NCBI RefSeq assembly: GCF_019049255.1
Contig: NZ_JAGMUJ010000040.1
Span: 124,001-188,000, forward strand
Reading direction: 5' to 3'
Length of the DNA: 64,000 nt
DNA from: Streptomyces sp. AC558_RSS880
GTDB taxonomy: Bacteria; Actinomycetota; Actinomycetes; Streptomycetales; Streptomycetaceae
A program made the translations under genes and the position numbers. Positions 47,701 to 56,352 of the stretch are shown here, piece by piece (the first letter of the stretch is position 1; each line of letters starts with the position of its first letter). The notes under the pieces are model-generated. The model worked only from the letters and a program-made list of their open reading frames with translations. It did not search any database and was not told the origin of the DNA.

Positions 47701-48346
47701 TCGCCTCGCGGTCGGTGATCAGGCGGCTGTCGGGCGACAGCTGGGCGGGGGTGATCGTGCTCGCGCCGGCCTCGCGGGCGTAGGAGCCGGGGGCGTCCTC
47801 GTCCTCGTCCTCCGGAGGGCGGTTTCCGGCGGTCCCGCCGATGTAGACGCCGGCGGTGACGGAGGAGAGGGCGGGGTTCTCGGCGAGCAGGTCGTCGATG
47901 CGGCGGGCCTGGTCGTCGGCCAGCGCGTTCATCGGGTAGAGCAGGAGGGCTTTGACGCCCTTCACTCCGGCGGCTCGGGCGCGGGCACAGTGGTCCAGGA
48001 TCGGGATGAGGAACGACTCCGTCTTGCCGGAGCCGGTGCCGGTGGTGACGATCGTCGGCTCGGGGGCGTGGCCCGCCTTGCTGGACAGGCGTTGCCAGGC
48101 GGTGGCCTGGTGGGTGTAGGGGCGGAAGCCGTCGGGGTACCAGTCAAGGGCCTGTTCCCAGCCCCGGGGTGCCTCCCGGAAGGGGGTGCGGACACGGAGG
48201 TACGGGCCGCGGAAGAGCCTGCTCTCCGGCCGCTCCAGGAACGCCTCGAGCTCCTCGCGGACGTCGTCGTCGGCGAGCGCGAAGCTCGTCGTCAGGTACG
48301 CGGCGAGGGCACGACGCAGATCCTCGGCGGCCAGAGAGGGAAGCAT
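41702..48346 (-). CDS. Giant DEAD/DEAH helicase with DUF1998 and Vsr-like nuclease domain (DISARM DrmA/DrmB-like)
   Basis: A 2214-aa protein. Helicase part: Walker A TTGTGSGKTE at about 101-110, DEFH at about 255, SAT motif, and motif VI YAQRIGRAGRS at about 1130. Zinc pairs occur at several places (for example YCRHCG about 568, CPECG about 1432). DUF1998-like part: CLECGAVRG (about 1552), HDSMPGGTGYLEHL (about 1670), CPCGKENVRTPCHRC (about 1707). A Vsr/PD-(D/E)XK-like domain near 1839 shows PDYLL... IAVFLDGYAYHA. The ATG at 48346 is used; an in-frame extension of 104 residues is Arg/Pro-rich and lies over the methylase gene. It follows the methylase stop by 8 bases. Confidence 0.85.
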   Translation of the reverse strand: MLPSLAAEDLRRALAAYLTTSFALADDDVREELEAFLERPESRLFRGPYLRVRTPFREAPRGWEQALDWYPDGFRPYTHQATAWQRLSSKAGHAPEPTIVTTGTGSGKTESFLIPILDHCARARAAGVKGVKALLLYPMNALADDQARRIDDLLAENPALSSVTAGVYIGGTAGNRPPEDEDEDAPGSYAREAGASTITPAQLSPDSRLITDREAIRANPPDLLLTNYKMLDLLLQRVPDVPLWKDGGLTYVVLDEFHTYDGAQGTDVAMLLRRLGAATGKAEPGRPLGTITPVATSATLGGGASADKVAPDADGPQKSDRELLLEFAEKVFGTPFPDTALIGEDRQSPADFVAEPDFLLPVPSPVALAAIPDPLNDPTAIHRLAELVVGMDFADPLELGRKLRQHNLIRALLDVAGYLPVTVPDIAREFAKRGGGAAWDEAARTDVNLVATGLARLLALVSTARAQDPETGRIGPFLRVEAQLWVREVRRVIRAATATPHFRWFDDDGPTGDTQPNPANLAIYPAAEVDGTADAEAEKDTGTDAPAPFVRPVGPAYRAHLPAVYCRHCGRSGWAALSTDLEWQHLKTKPLEIYRASAQNNRAVRWMIRARPGEHTPVFLHAEEGELRTVAGSETVPVLTVPGPIPAGTGDRCPSCDLSDGMRFLGAGTATLASVTTTQLFSDRGLTDDERKLLVFTDSVQDATHRAAFIANRSFGFTFRGLLAEQLKPGVPVAVHDLATDAAEAVVTAAEKGERSKLASIVPPDLRDNPEIRTLLTGEGFSDAGAYMLQDRMVFQTLMEFGLRSRLGRTLELTRTAAAEVELPDAATVAALLREAHQRLPGQITLPTDDTAYQVYLRGLLERMRLRGALFHPWLKEYIAQAGARRWPIWGGRPTGMPAFPRGLAAPTFPILGKLGTSDFDSLTRDNTWFADWGHRALGCTRHEARAVAEQAMKLLAQREVLATYPGDGGSTVFALRPRTIMVHSLATDPSSPDDAYGAAVNDYGVRCDNCTWRHTVPPGRRDDWLGTPCLRFQCTGTFTTDDRDYRDDYYRRLYTVDRPGDVLTAEHTGALSRARREEVEQAFKLRRAPFDPNVLTCTPTLELGIDIGDLSAVLLASLPPAPANYAQRIGRAGRSTGNSLTVTFVPRGARNQYYLHAPEQMLAGRIIPPDCYLDASEILHRQYLAYLLDRAADRSLWQGTATPEEPMPHRIGGLFTRGLAEGGWFRRFLDVAQARHAELASAFIALFPAMSPEAEQGLRQFAALKLEESVGKAATAWRKRLEALRSRSRQIGRAFDALSTASGDRERDEQRRQLYAERRSVNKRRDALVGENSVNAMVRLGLLPNYTLHDDATLLDATLWWKDADGEFQEKLTEYGRGSRTGLLELAPGNTFHSDGYKYIVNGVDLGAGEGDTAYAQWRLCPECGYVATAETGPDLTACPRCQAAQIGDPGALHTVLVPERVTARERREDARLTDERDERERRRFSDLTLVDIDPDQPQGLRAWKRKGDLPFGVEFAREATIRTLNLGPAAAAGPEHQIAGEQVQVPGFETCLECGAVRGVHPQAWDRKAQRIGTRHAYWCGHKDDGIDAEPVQRLVLAHELTTQALRILLPFSTLHLETRLVSFKAALLLGITKHFGGAPDHLRVVTATMPGGTQELRRRFLVLHDSMPGGTGYLEHLADRTVLHRVLTLAQTALRDCPCGKENVRTPCHRCLLPHVRSDEHPHVSLRVARELLDEILTDWDTEDVDTLSGVRIDQLADSELEAQFVRTLVDWGNRKKETGTVTPRAGERGMEYELRFTRPDDGTTRWLFQDHVRQLTSAPSEPDYLLTRIDGPSTRIAVFLDGYAYHASAGINRIADDAAKREALRAEGTQVWQFTHTDVMAWKAAVEGTSADREVRTPAEPLLGDNALRTARQIHQTLIGGPRSEDTLDPVLRNPIETLLAVLADPDAEKWSRKAAALIGGFAGGGATRQPVDRQAVGEGLPRILAGDPLSAPAGQAAPDAMALDARTPGGLRVIGLLDRRPEPSTGQPGMSAWSAFTVLDDRDEAVAEPAHRRRWADWLRWSNLLQLLTGAHGPALPRSFHQVALSTAGQLDAHAVALLAGALPTTSGVLEQLPQPWAEAVEWAAPQAEKLLFDLVKEARTRRFDAPEVGFELDERMPEQAELAWPDAKVAVFLDMNEDRDAAFAAAGWHVAHAETVDVAELAERLENR

Positions 48347-48354
48347 GGCGGCGA

Positions 48355-51300
48355 CTACTTGCCTTCCGGGGCGGGGGCGGGCGCGGGCGTGGTGAGGGGG
48401 TGCTCGGCGAGGTAGGCGGCGTAGTCGCCGTACTCGCCGGCGTGGAGGCGGGCGGTGAAGTCCGCGTGGGCGCGGGTCATCTCTGCCTCGCGGTTGGGCT
48501 TCACCCAGCCTTCGGGGATGGCGGGGGTGGGGTCGCCGGCTCGGGCGGCTTTGGCCCAGGCCTTGACGAAGGCGGTCTCTTCGGGGGTCTGACGGATGCC
48601 CACGTTGTGCGTCGCCGCGCCGATCTTGTGACCGTCGGGGGCGAAGAACATCTCCCACTCGTACTTACGGAGCACGGCGAACTGGGAGCGGTACATCGCG
48701 CAGAGCTGCTCGGCGGTGAGGCCGAGCATGATGGCTACGAGGGCGTCAATCTCGACCAGAGCCATGCGGCGGTCGTACTCGGTGCGGAGGGGGGTTGCCA
48801 TGGACCAAGTGGGCTCGACTGCCTGAATCGGGGGCCGGGAGGAGCCAGGGTCAGTCCAACGGTCGGTACGCCAAGCGGGATCGAATAGTTCGTTCCAAAG
48901 CAGGTCGTAGTCGCGGGTGAGGCAGTTGAGGCGGAGAGTACGAAGGAGAAGAGGAACGACCAAAGGGTGAGCCAATGGGGCAGGAAACTTCGTAACCAAC
49001 TCCATTTGAATGTCAGCTTTACCGGACACCTTCACCAAATAATCAAGCGGGAGACTTGCCCACATTCCCCCCACGATTGCAGTACCACTATTCTCCTGCA
49101 AAGCCAAGGTATGAACAGTGTGAACATGCGTCGGACCCGGCGGAATGAGTGCGGCATGGAAACCCCTCTCCAGCTCCGAAGAAGTCATGCGACGCCACGC
49201 AATCCGATAGAATTCAGTGAATTTCTTACCTCCCCACTTCGCTTGAGCACCGCTGAACTCCCAGCCTGCACAGGCGCGCACATAGTTAGTTCTCGGAAGG
49301 GCACTTTCCGACAGATCTTCCAGCGAGTGCGGCGAATAATCTTTGTTTGACTTACATTCTGGATTTGGTTGCTTATTGAAGGGGTTGCCGACACTAATGT
49401 GAGGCCCTTGGAGGACAACCTCACCCCAAGACGATGGAGTGCTAGTCTGCCATCGAATTAGACCATCCCTTTTGGACGTTTTCTCATTCAGAGCGGATGT
49501 CCACCAAGTTCCCACTGCAGCAATCCTGTCCGGGAAACGAGACAACGCGCGCAGGGCTTCGTTATCACTGACGCTGAGCGGCCTCGGCATACGAGCTTGC
49601 ACAGATGGCGTCCCGAGGCCGTCAAGGAGTGCCGCCCAGTCTGTCAGCACAAGCGGGTCGACCGAAATGACCCGACCGGCATGTGGACGCACATCCCAAC
49701 CACCGTCCTCAAACTGGAGGCCTGGCATTTCACCGAGGCCAGAATCAATGAGAGACCGCTCAGCAGTATCGGGATGGAAAATTGAACTCATACTGACAAA
49801 GCGAGGCACGCCAGGGGAGCCATAAATATGGATACCATATTCGAATGTATTATGCACTTCCTCGAACAGGCGAAGTTCATTTCTAAACTGAAAATGCCTT
49901 CTCAGGCGACTGTAAGTTGCTTGACGCAGCACCCCCGCCTTGGGGTCCGTGAAGTGTGACTCGGGGTGCAGCAACCCTACGACCCCATTCCCCCTAGCGC
50001 TCCGCCAGGATCGCTCCATGAAATTCATGTAAAGGTTCGTTCGCAGTTTACCCAGCGCCGGATGCTCTGTCGCGGAACCCAAGTATTCTGTCAGGCCAGC
50101 CCATGCGCTTAGGTCGGCGAGATATCCGTTCATTGCATCCGGATTGGCTAGCACCAACTGCCGCCTTTGTGTCCTATCCTTTTCCGGATTCTTCTCGTTC
50201 AGACCGAACCACGGATCGAACTCTGCAAGCGCAGTGTGGTCTTCCCAGTCCAAGCGGACCCAGGGAGGGTTACCAACCTGCAGGTCAAACCCACCATCTT
50301 CAAAAACGTGGGCAAACTCCAACTCCCAGTGGAAGAACCCTTCTCTCCTAGAGATTGCGTCAATCTCAGCCAGCCACGGAAACCGCAACATCACCGATGG
50401 CAAGTCCATGCACTGGCTCATGACGCGGTCAAACTCGTCGTCTATAGCCAGCTTTTCGAACTCGCCAGTGTCGGCGAACAGACCGAACTCGTCGTCTAGT
50501 CCAGCCGCTCCGCCGCCGATTCGACTGGCTGGCCTTGCCTTCGCCTTGGCGGCCGGAACACCCAGTACTGCCTCGCAGAAGGACAGCCACTCCTCCGTGG
50601 TGGGCGGCGTCGGTGTGTCGGGCTGGCCGACCGGCCAGAACCACAGGGCGCACCAGGCGTCCATGACCAGCTTCAATCGGCCCCGCGGCGAGCCCGGCTC
50701 ATTCAGCGCGCTCTCGATCTGCTCTCGGGTCACGTCTCCCGAAGCCTTGGGCAGCGGCTTGTCGGGGTCGACCTCCCAGACATTGATCTGGCGCCGCACT
50801 TCCCGCTCACTCACGATCAGGCGGCGCTTCGTCAGCTCCCACAGGCGTTCGACTCGCGTCGCCAGTGCCAGCAGCCGCTTCCCCTGGGCCACCGACGGCG
50901 TCGCCGTGACCGCCGTACGCCACTTCGCCAGGGCGTCGCGCTCGTCCTTGACCAGCTCCTTCGCCTGCTTGGCGTCGGCGACCGCGCCCCAGCCCTTGGC
51001 CGGCAACAGGAAGTGGTGGATTTCCTCGCCCGCCCGGAACTGGCTCTCCTCGGCCCCTGCCCTCAGCGGACGGTCCGTCGGGACAGTCGTCAGCCAGGCC
51101 TTCTTCTTCAATGCCTCCGCCGCGTACACCGCCCGCCGGGCACCGATCAGCGAGTTGCCGCGCCGCAGGTGCAGGCCGAACCAGGGGGCCTTCAGACCCT
51201 CGTGCATCGAGTTCAGCCAGAGCGAGACCTCCGCCAGCTCCACGGCCGTCTGGTTGAGGTCGACGCCGTAGCAGTTGTGCAGCGCCAGGTACGCCTTGAC

Positions 51301-53271
51301 CTTCTGGAGTTCTGCCTCGTAGCGGTCCGGCGGCAGTTGCTCGCCACCGAGTTCGGCCATCCTCCGACGCAGGTACTCCGCCGCGAGCTGGTTGATGGCC
51401 TCGTTGAGGAACGCGCCCGAGCCCAGGGCGGGCTCGCACACCGTGAGGTCGAGGATGTCCCGCGCGGGTGTCGTCTTCCCGTCCTGGTCCAGCAGCTCGG
51501 CCAGTGCGTGCTTGACCGTGCTCCGGGTCAGGACCTCCGGCGTGTAGTACGACGCCGAGCGCTGCCGCTCACGCCCGGACAGACGGTAAACGAAGGTGCC
51601 CTTCTTATGCTCGATGCGCTTGGGCGCACCCGTGAGCTCGTGCGGTCGCTTGGGGAAAAATTTCTCTTCATAGTCATCAGCGTCCTCGAACGGCACCATC
51701 CAAGTGCCGCTCAGTCCATCCGACTCTGGCTTGGAGACCTCGTACAGGTCGTCCCACGCGAAGAAGCCGGTGTAGGACATCAAGCCCTCGTATACCGCGC
51801 CCAGCTGGTTGATGCCGAGCTGCGCATACGAGATGAAGCCCTTGCCGGTGCCGCCGCCGGCCTTGCCGCGTCCGCTGCGGCGGCCCTGGGTGAGCATCAG
51901 CAGGTTGAGGACGCGCCACAGCACCTTGTTGCGCAGTCGCGTGTCGATCCGCTGTCCGTCGATCGACACCGTGCCGATCAACGGAGTCGCGTCGGCCTTG
52001 AACAGGTCGCTACGCAGCGCTTCGAAGCGCAGACCGTCCGCGTCGAGGACGGTGACGTTGTCGTCGGAGGGCTTCTTCTCCGTGCCCAGCGGGCGGTGGC
52101 CCTGGTCGACCAGGCGGAACAGTAGGTCCAGGGATTCGGCGAAGTGCGTGCCGTCCTGGGCCTCCTCCGGAAGGTCGTAGGAGACCAGTTCGCCGAGCCG
52201 TGCCAGGCCGTAGCCGTCCTGGTAAGCCTCGTCCTTGCTGGGCAGGATGCCGAGGTCGGGGCGGGCCTCCGCGTAGAGCAGGAACAGGATCCGGTAGAGG
52301 TAACGCAACGACTCACGGGTGAGGCGGCTCGCGAGGTCGGAGGGGTCGCCCAGTTCCGCCGGGTCCGCGCCGCCCTCCTTGATGCGGTTCAGGATCTCCT
52401 GGGCGATGAGCTCGACGGACTGGCGCAGGCCTTCGCGCAGTTCCTTCGACACGCCGACCGCGTGCTTGCGGCCCTTGTCGACCAGGTTGTCCAGGTAGCC
52501 GGCGACGCCGCCCTCGGTGAGCAGCGACTCGGCGCCGAAGAGCGCGGCCACCACTTCCAGTTCCTCACCGTCCGCGCTGAGGTTGCGGTCCAGGGCCTCG
52601 TCCACGCTCACCGCGAGGAACCTGCCCTCCTGCCACGCCGTGCGGTCGGCGAGCAGCACCGCGCCGCCCGCGAGCAGCAAAACGTAACGCGGGGCGTAGC
52701 CGTCGTCGCAGCCGAAGAGGAAAGTAACGGCCTTCTCCGCGCTGGTGATGAAGTCCTTACCGTCGAGCTGGATCGGGTCGAGCAGCCGGGCGCCGCCGTT
52801 CTCCACGTCAGCGACGACGAGCTCGCCGTCCACCTCCCATGTGACGTCCAGGGCGACGAGTTCCACGCCCCCGGGGCCCGTGACGGCCAGCGCCACCGGC
52901 ACCGACCGCTCCTTGTCGCCTTGCATGACGTCGAAGTCGCCCCGGTGCAGCCGGGTGTGGGTGGAACCCTTGGGTTCCGACGTCTCCTCGGCGTCCTCAC
53001 TCTTCGGCGCGATGTACGCCAGCGCCGCCAGCAGGCGGTCGTTGAGGTCCCGCACCTCGTGGCCGTCGACGGCGTCGTTCTCGGTGATGCGGACCTTGGC
53101 CTTGAAGTACTCGCGGCGCAGGTTCTTCACGCCCGAGCGGGACGACGGCGCGCCGGCCCGGTCCGCCGAGGTCCAGCGCTTGCGCAGGTCGGTGAGGTCG
53201 CGGGCGAACAGCTCGGCCAGGTAGTGGGCGGAGATGTACTCACCGCGGTTGGTGATCGCTTCGAATGCCAC
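48355..53271 (-). CDS. Large adenine-specific DNA methyltransferase (Eco57I/PglX/DrmMI-like)
   Basis: A 1638-aa gamma-class N6-adenine methylase of the type found in BREX and class 1 DISARM. The long N-terminus (about 1-580) is of the PglX kind. The SAM motif CEPALGSGAFLNEA is at about 617 and the catalytic NPPW at about 1000. After that comes the presumed target-recognition region, where base composition becomes clearly AT-richer (about residues 930-1440), then a GC-rich tail. GTG 53271 begins just after the SNF2 stop. It probably marks host DNA as self; whether it also restricts is unknown. The nearest BREX genes (pglZ, brxC) are absent. Confidence 0.88.
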   Translation of the reverse strand: MAFEAITNRGEYISAHYLAELFARDLTDLRKRWTSADRAGAPSSRSGVKNLRREYFKAKVRITENDAVDGHEVRDLNDRLLAALAYIAPKSEDAEETSEPKGSTHTRLHRGDFDVMQGDKERSVPVALAVTGPGGVELVALDVTWEVDGELVVADVENGGARLLDPIQLDGKDFITSAEKAVTFLFGCDDGYAPRYVLLLAGGAVLLADRTAWQEGRFLAVSVDEALDRNLSADGEELEVVAALFGAESLLTEGGVAGYLDNLVDKGRKHAVGVSKELREGLRQSVELIAQEILNRIKEGGADPAELGDPSDLASRLTRESLRYLYRILFLLYAEARPDLGILPSKDEAYQDGYGLARLGELVSYDLPEEAQDGTHFAESLDLLFRLVDQGHRPLGTEKKPSDDNVTVLDADGLRFEALRSDLFKADATPLIGTVSIDGQRIDTRLRNKVLWRVLNLLMLTQGRRSGRGKAGGGTGKGFISYAQLGINQLGAVYEGLMSYTGFFAWDDLYEVSKPESDGLSGTWMVPFEDADDYEEKFFPKRPHELTGAPKRIEHKKGTFVYRLSGRERQRSASYYTPEVLTRSTVKHALAELLDQDGKTTPARDILDLTVCEPALGSGAFLNEAINQLAAEYLRRRMAELGGEQLPPDRYEAELQKVKAYLALHNCYGVDLNQTAVELAEVSLWLNSMHEGLKAPWFGLHLRRGNSLIGARRAVYAAEALKKKAWLTTVPTDRPLRAGAEESQFRAGEEIHHFLLPAKGWGAVADAKQAKELVKDERDALAKWRTAVTATPSVAQGKRLLALATRVERLWELTKRRLIVSEREVRRQINVWEVDPDKPLPKASGDVTREQIESALNEPGSPRGRLKLVMDAWCALWFWPVGQPDTPTPPTTEEWLSFCEAVLGVPAAKAKARPASRIGGGAAGLDDEFGLFADTGEFEKLAIDDEFDRVMSQCMDLPSVMLRFPWLAEIDAISRREGFFHWELEFAHVFEDGGFDLQVGNPPWVRLDWEDHTALAEFDPWFGLNEKNPEKDRTQRRQLVLANPDAMNGYLADLSAWAGLTEYLGSATEHPALGKLRTNLYMNFMERSWRSARGNGVVGLLHPESHFTDPKAGVLRQATYSRLRRHFQFRNELRLFEEVHNTFEYGIHIYGSPGVPRFVSMSSIFHPDTAERSLIDSGLGEMPGLQFEDGGWDVRPHAGRVISVDPLVLTDWAALLDGLGTPSVQARMPRPLSVSDNEALRALSRFPDRIAAVGTWWTSALNEKTSKRDGLIRWQTSTPSSWGEVVLQGPHISVGNPFNKQPNPECKSNKDYSPHSLEDLSESALPRTNYVRACAGWEFSGAQAKWGGKKFTEFYRIAWRRMTSSELERGFHAALIPPGPTHVHTVHTLALQENSGTAIVGGMWASLPLDYLVKVSGKADIQMELVTKFPAPLAHPLVVPLLLRTLRLNCLTRDYDLLWNELFDPAWRTDRWTDPGSSRPPIQAVEPTWSMATPLRTEYDRRMALVEIDALVAIMLGLTAEQLCAMYRSQFAVLRKYEWEMFFAPDGHKIGAATHNVGIRQTPEETAFVKAWAKAARAGDPTPAIPEGWVKPNREAEMTRAHADFTARLHAGEYGDYAAYLAEHPLTTPAPAPAPEGK
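48950..50480. other. AT-richer mosaic segment inside the methylase gene
   Basis: Composition drops abruptly from the surrounding high GC; for example bases 49741-49800 contain 25 G/C of 60. The segment stays in frame and covers the NPPW motif and the region expected to recognise the DNA target. Confidence 0.75.
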
Positions 53272-53275
53272 GGTG

Positions 53276-56257
53276 TCACGCGCCCTTCTGCTGCTGAACT
53301 GCTGCGCCGCCGGAGGCGGCGGCCGGTGCGAGGACCCCGATCACCCGCACCATGGATTCGCCCTGGGTGGCCAGCTGCTCGATGAGCTGCTCGACCTCCA
53401 CCGCGGTCTTCTGCACGCGGTTCTCCTCGTGCTGCCGCCGGATGCCGGTGAAGCTGAGCTGTTCGAAGGCCGAGAAGCTCTCCCTCTTCCAGGCTTCCAG
53501 TCGCTTCTCGTACTCCACGAGCTGTTCGATCAGCGGGGTCTCCTGCTCCGCGCGCAACTCCGCCAGGTGCTCACGGGTCGCCCGTACCGCCGCCGGAACC
53601 AGCGCCTGCAAGGCGTCCTTGTCCCCGGTGAAGGGACGGTTGAGCATTCCCGGCTCGACCCCGGCCCGCCGGAGCACGCCCACCAGGTCGTCGTCGAACT
53701 TCGGCGTGCCGTTCTCCAGGCCCGTCACGCAGGTCCAGGCCAGCACCGTCGGGTGGCCCTTGGCGTTGGAGTACATGCCCTGGGTGAGGAACACCGGCTC
53801 GCTGACGTCCGCGGTGATGAGGGGTGCCGTATTGCGGGTGAGTTTGACGAGGACCTTGTCCGTCAGCCACTCCACCACCGGGTGCTGGTCCGTGAGGTAG
53901 CTGACGTCGGGCCAGCCGGACGTCTCGGCGCGCTCCTGCTTGGTGAGCGCACCCTTGCGGCGGTTGCTGCTGCGTTCGCGGGCGCGGTCCAGGCGGTCCT
54001 GGCCGAACTCCTTGTCGAAGGTGACCCGGAGCTGCTCCAGGACGCCCCGCTCGTCGAGGTACGACTTGGGCAGGACCAGCAGGCGGCGCTGGAGCTCCCG
54101 GTCCGGGGTGAAGACCATCATCTTGGGGTGGTCGTCGCTCCAGTGCTTGCCGATGCGCTGCTCCGGGTTCTCGTAGACCTCGTCCAGGGCCTCCTCGACA
54201 AAGGCGCGGGTCGACGCGAAGAGCTGCGGCACCTGGTATCCCGTGGAGTCGCTCTCGGGGGTGTGGTCGGCCAGGAATGCCTCGAAGGGGTCCAGCGGGA
54301 CCGGCGGGACGACCGTGTCGAAGGGTTCGTCCCCGGCCAGGAGGCGTTCGACGATCTCGACCCGCTCGGCATCCTCGTCGCGCAGGCCGAGGATCGAGGC
54401 GGCCTCACCGAATGCGCGGTGGACCTCGTCCTCGCGCTCCAGCAGGCGCTGCGAGACGGCTCGGTCGGCCGAGGGGCGGTCGGGGTCCTCGTCGTCGGTG
54501 AGGAGCAGCAGGGCGCGGATCTCCGGGGAGTACTGCTGTCCGTAGCGGTCGATGCGGCCGTTGCGCTGCTCGATGGTGATCAGCGACCACGGGAGGTCGT
54601 AGTGGATCATCTGGTGGCACTGGCGGTGCAGGTTGACGCCCTCGGCGGCGATGTCGCCGGTGAGCAGCACCCGTACGTCACTGTCGGCGAGGCCGAAGTC
54701 CTTGACGGTGCGCTGCTGCTCGTCGTCGGAGAGGCCGCCGTGGAGCTGGCGGACGGCGCCGCCGGTCTTGCCCTTGCCCGGGGTGAATCCGAGGGCCGAG
54801 GGCAGGGTGTCCTGCAGTATCTGGAGCGTGGCGCGGCGCTCAGAGAAGATCACGACCCGCTTGTCGGACTTGGGGCCGACCTTGATCTCCTCCTTGAGGA
54901 CCCTCACCAGCTCCCGGAACTTGGCGGACCCCTCGATGTCGATGGCCTCGGCGAGCGTGCCGAGGCTGACCAGGGCGTCGCGCTCGGCCTGGCGCTCCTG
55001 TGCCTCCTTGCTCTCGTCGATGCGGTTGATCCGGTTGGTGACCGTTTCGACGAGCGCCGAGTGGGAGGAGAGGAAGGACTTCAGCAGGGTGTAGGGGAAG
55101 AGCCGCGCGCCCTTGCCGGTGACGGGTGCCGGGCGGCCGTCCTTCGGGTGGATCCAGACGTCGTACAGCTCGTCGAAGACCCGCTGCTCGGCCGGGGTCG
55201 CCGTGCAGTCGAGGGCGATCGGCTCCTTGCGGGTGGCCCACTTGTGGCCGATCTCGGCGGAGACGTCGGGGGACATCTTGTGCCGCCGGATGTAGAGGTG
55301 ATCGAGCTGCGTCTCGTCGTAGTCGCTGGTGTTGGGGATGGCCGTCGGGTCGAGCAGGCTCAGCAGTTCGCCGAAGGACTCCCGCTGGCCGTTGTGCGGG
55401 GTGGCGCTGGCCAGGATCAGGGCGTCGGTCTTCGGCGCGAGGAGCTGGGCGAGGCGGTTGTTCTTCGTGCCGGTGTTGATCAGCTTGTGCGACTCGTCGA
55501 TGACGACGGCGTCCCAGGTGACCTGCATGAGGTGGCTGCGCCAGCGGTCGGACCGCAGGGTGTCGATCGAGATGATCGCCCGCTTGTAGTAGGAGAAGGG
55601 GTTGCGGCCGGCCGGAATGTCGTTCTTGATCCGCTCGATGCCGGCCGAGTCGAGCCGTACGACCGGGATCGCGAAGCGGGTCCACAGCTCGTGCTGGAAC
55701 TGCTCCAGGATGTGCTTGGGCGTGACCACGAGAATGCGTTCGCCCCGCCCGCGCCGGATCAGCTCGGACAGCAGCAGGCCGACCTCAAGGGTTTTTCCGA
55801 GGCCCACCGCGTCCGCGATCAGCAGCCGGGGGCGCAGGGCGCGCAGGGCGGCCTTCGCGGGCTCGCGCTGGTAGGCGAGGTCGTCGACGAGGTGGGTGCC
55901 GACGGTGGCGAGGCGCTGCTCGGACAGGGGCAGCGGGGTCTTGCGGATCAGCGCGTCGATGAACAGGCGCGAGCGTCGGCACTCCTGCGAGGGGTCGGGC
56001 TCAAGCACGGTGTCCTCGGGGCGCAGGGGGGTCACCTGGTCGAGGTCGTCGTGGGCGAAGAAGACCGCCCGCTGGTCGCGGACCAGGGCCGAGATGCCGC
56101 GCACGTCCAGGCGGGTGCCGTCGTGCTCGGTCTCGGCGACCTCCACGACCAGCCAGTCCTCGTTGCGGGCCCGGACCTGCATGCCGGGGGCGAACCGGGT
56201 ACCGCCGGATGTGTCGCCCGGAGCGTTGCCCGGGGCGTTGTCGGCAACGGTGGCCAT
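53276..56257 (-). CDS. SNF2-family helicase/translocase (DrmD-like)
   Basis: A 993-aa superfamily 2 translocase. The motif I variant ADAVGLGKT is at about 152, DESH at about 254, SATPHNG follows, and the C-terminal helicase half has EGVNLHRQC and QRNGRIDRYGQ at about 568. The last third (about 650-990) carries coiled, charged segments. Size and motif style match DrmD of class 1 DISARM and RapA-type proteins. ATG 56257 is selected because AAGGAGA lies upstream; the longer reading overlaps the kinase end. The methylase start follows the stop by four bases. Confidence 0.87.
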   Translation of the reverse strand: MATVADNAPGNAPGDTSGGTRFAPGMQVRARNEDWLVVEVAETEHDGTRLDVRGISALVRDQRAVFFAHDDLDQVTPLRPEDTVLEPDPSQECRRSRLFIDALIRKTPLPLSEQRLATVGTHLVDDLAYQREPAKAALRALRPRLLIADAVGLGKTLEVGLLLSELIRRGRGERILVVTPKHILEQFQHELWTRFAIPVVRLDSAGIERIKNDIPAGRNPFSYYKRAIISIDTLRSDRWRSHLMQVTWDAVVIDESHKLINTGTKNNRLAQLLAPKTDALILASATPHNGQRESFGELLSLLDPTAIPNTSDYDETQLDHLYIRRHKMSPDVSAEIGHKWATRKEPIALDCTATPAEQRVFDELYDVWIHPKDGRPAPVTGKGARLFPYTLLKSFLSSHSALVETVTNRINRIDESKEAQERQAERDALVSLGTLAEAIDIEGSAKFRELVRVLKEEIKVGPKSDKRVVIFSERRATLQILQDTLPSALGFTPGKGKTGGAVRQLHGGLSDDEQQRTVKDFGLADSDVRVLLTGDIAAEGVNLHRQCHQMIHYDLPWSLITIEQRNGRIDRYGQQYSPEIRALLLLTDDEDPDRPSADRAVSQRLLEREDEVHRAFGEAASILGLRDEDAERVEIVERLLAGDEPFDTVVPPVPLDPFEAFLADHTPESDSTGYQVPQLFASTRAFVEEALDEVYENPEQRIGKHWSDDHPKMMVFTPDRELQRRLLVLPKSYLDERGVLEQLRVTFDKEFGQDRLDRARERSSNRRKGALTKQERAETSGWPDVSYLTDQHPVVEWLTDKVLVKLTRNTAPLITADVSEPVFLTQGMYSNAKGHPTVLAWTCVTGLENGTPKFDDDLVGVLRRAGVEPGMLNRPFTGDKDALQALVPAAVRATREHLAELRAEQETPLIEQLVEYEKRLEAWKRESFSAFEQLSFTGIRRQHEENRVQKTAVEVEQLIEQLATQGESMVRVIGVLAPAAASGGAAVQQQKGA

Positions 56258-56352
56258 CGGCGGGTCTCCTTCGACTGCTGTACTGCTTGCTGCTGCGTTG
56301 TTCGGGTGTGGTGGGTCCCACCACAGTGCAGGGAGGGCTTCCGAGCGAGGGC

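Noticed and set aside
48347..48658. 104-residue N-terminal extension of the giant helicase
   Set aside because: Arg/Pro-rich shadow of the methylase 3' end; the ATG at 48346 directly after the methylase stop is the sensible start.
39558..56257. Complete BREX system
   Set aside because: The methylase resembles PglX, but no PglZ phosphatase, BrxC/PglY ATPase or Lon-like gene is present in the window.
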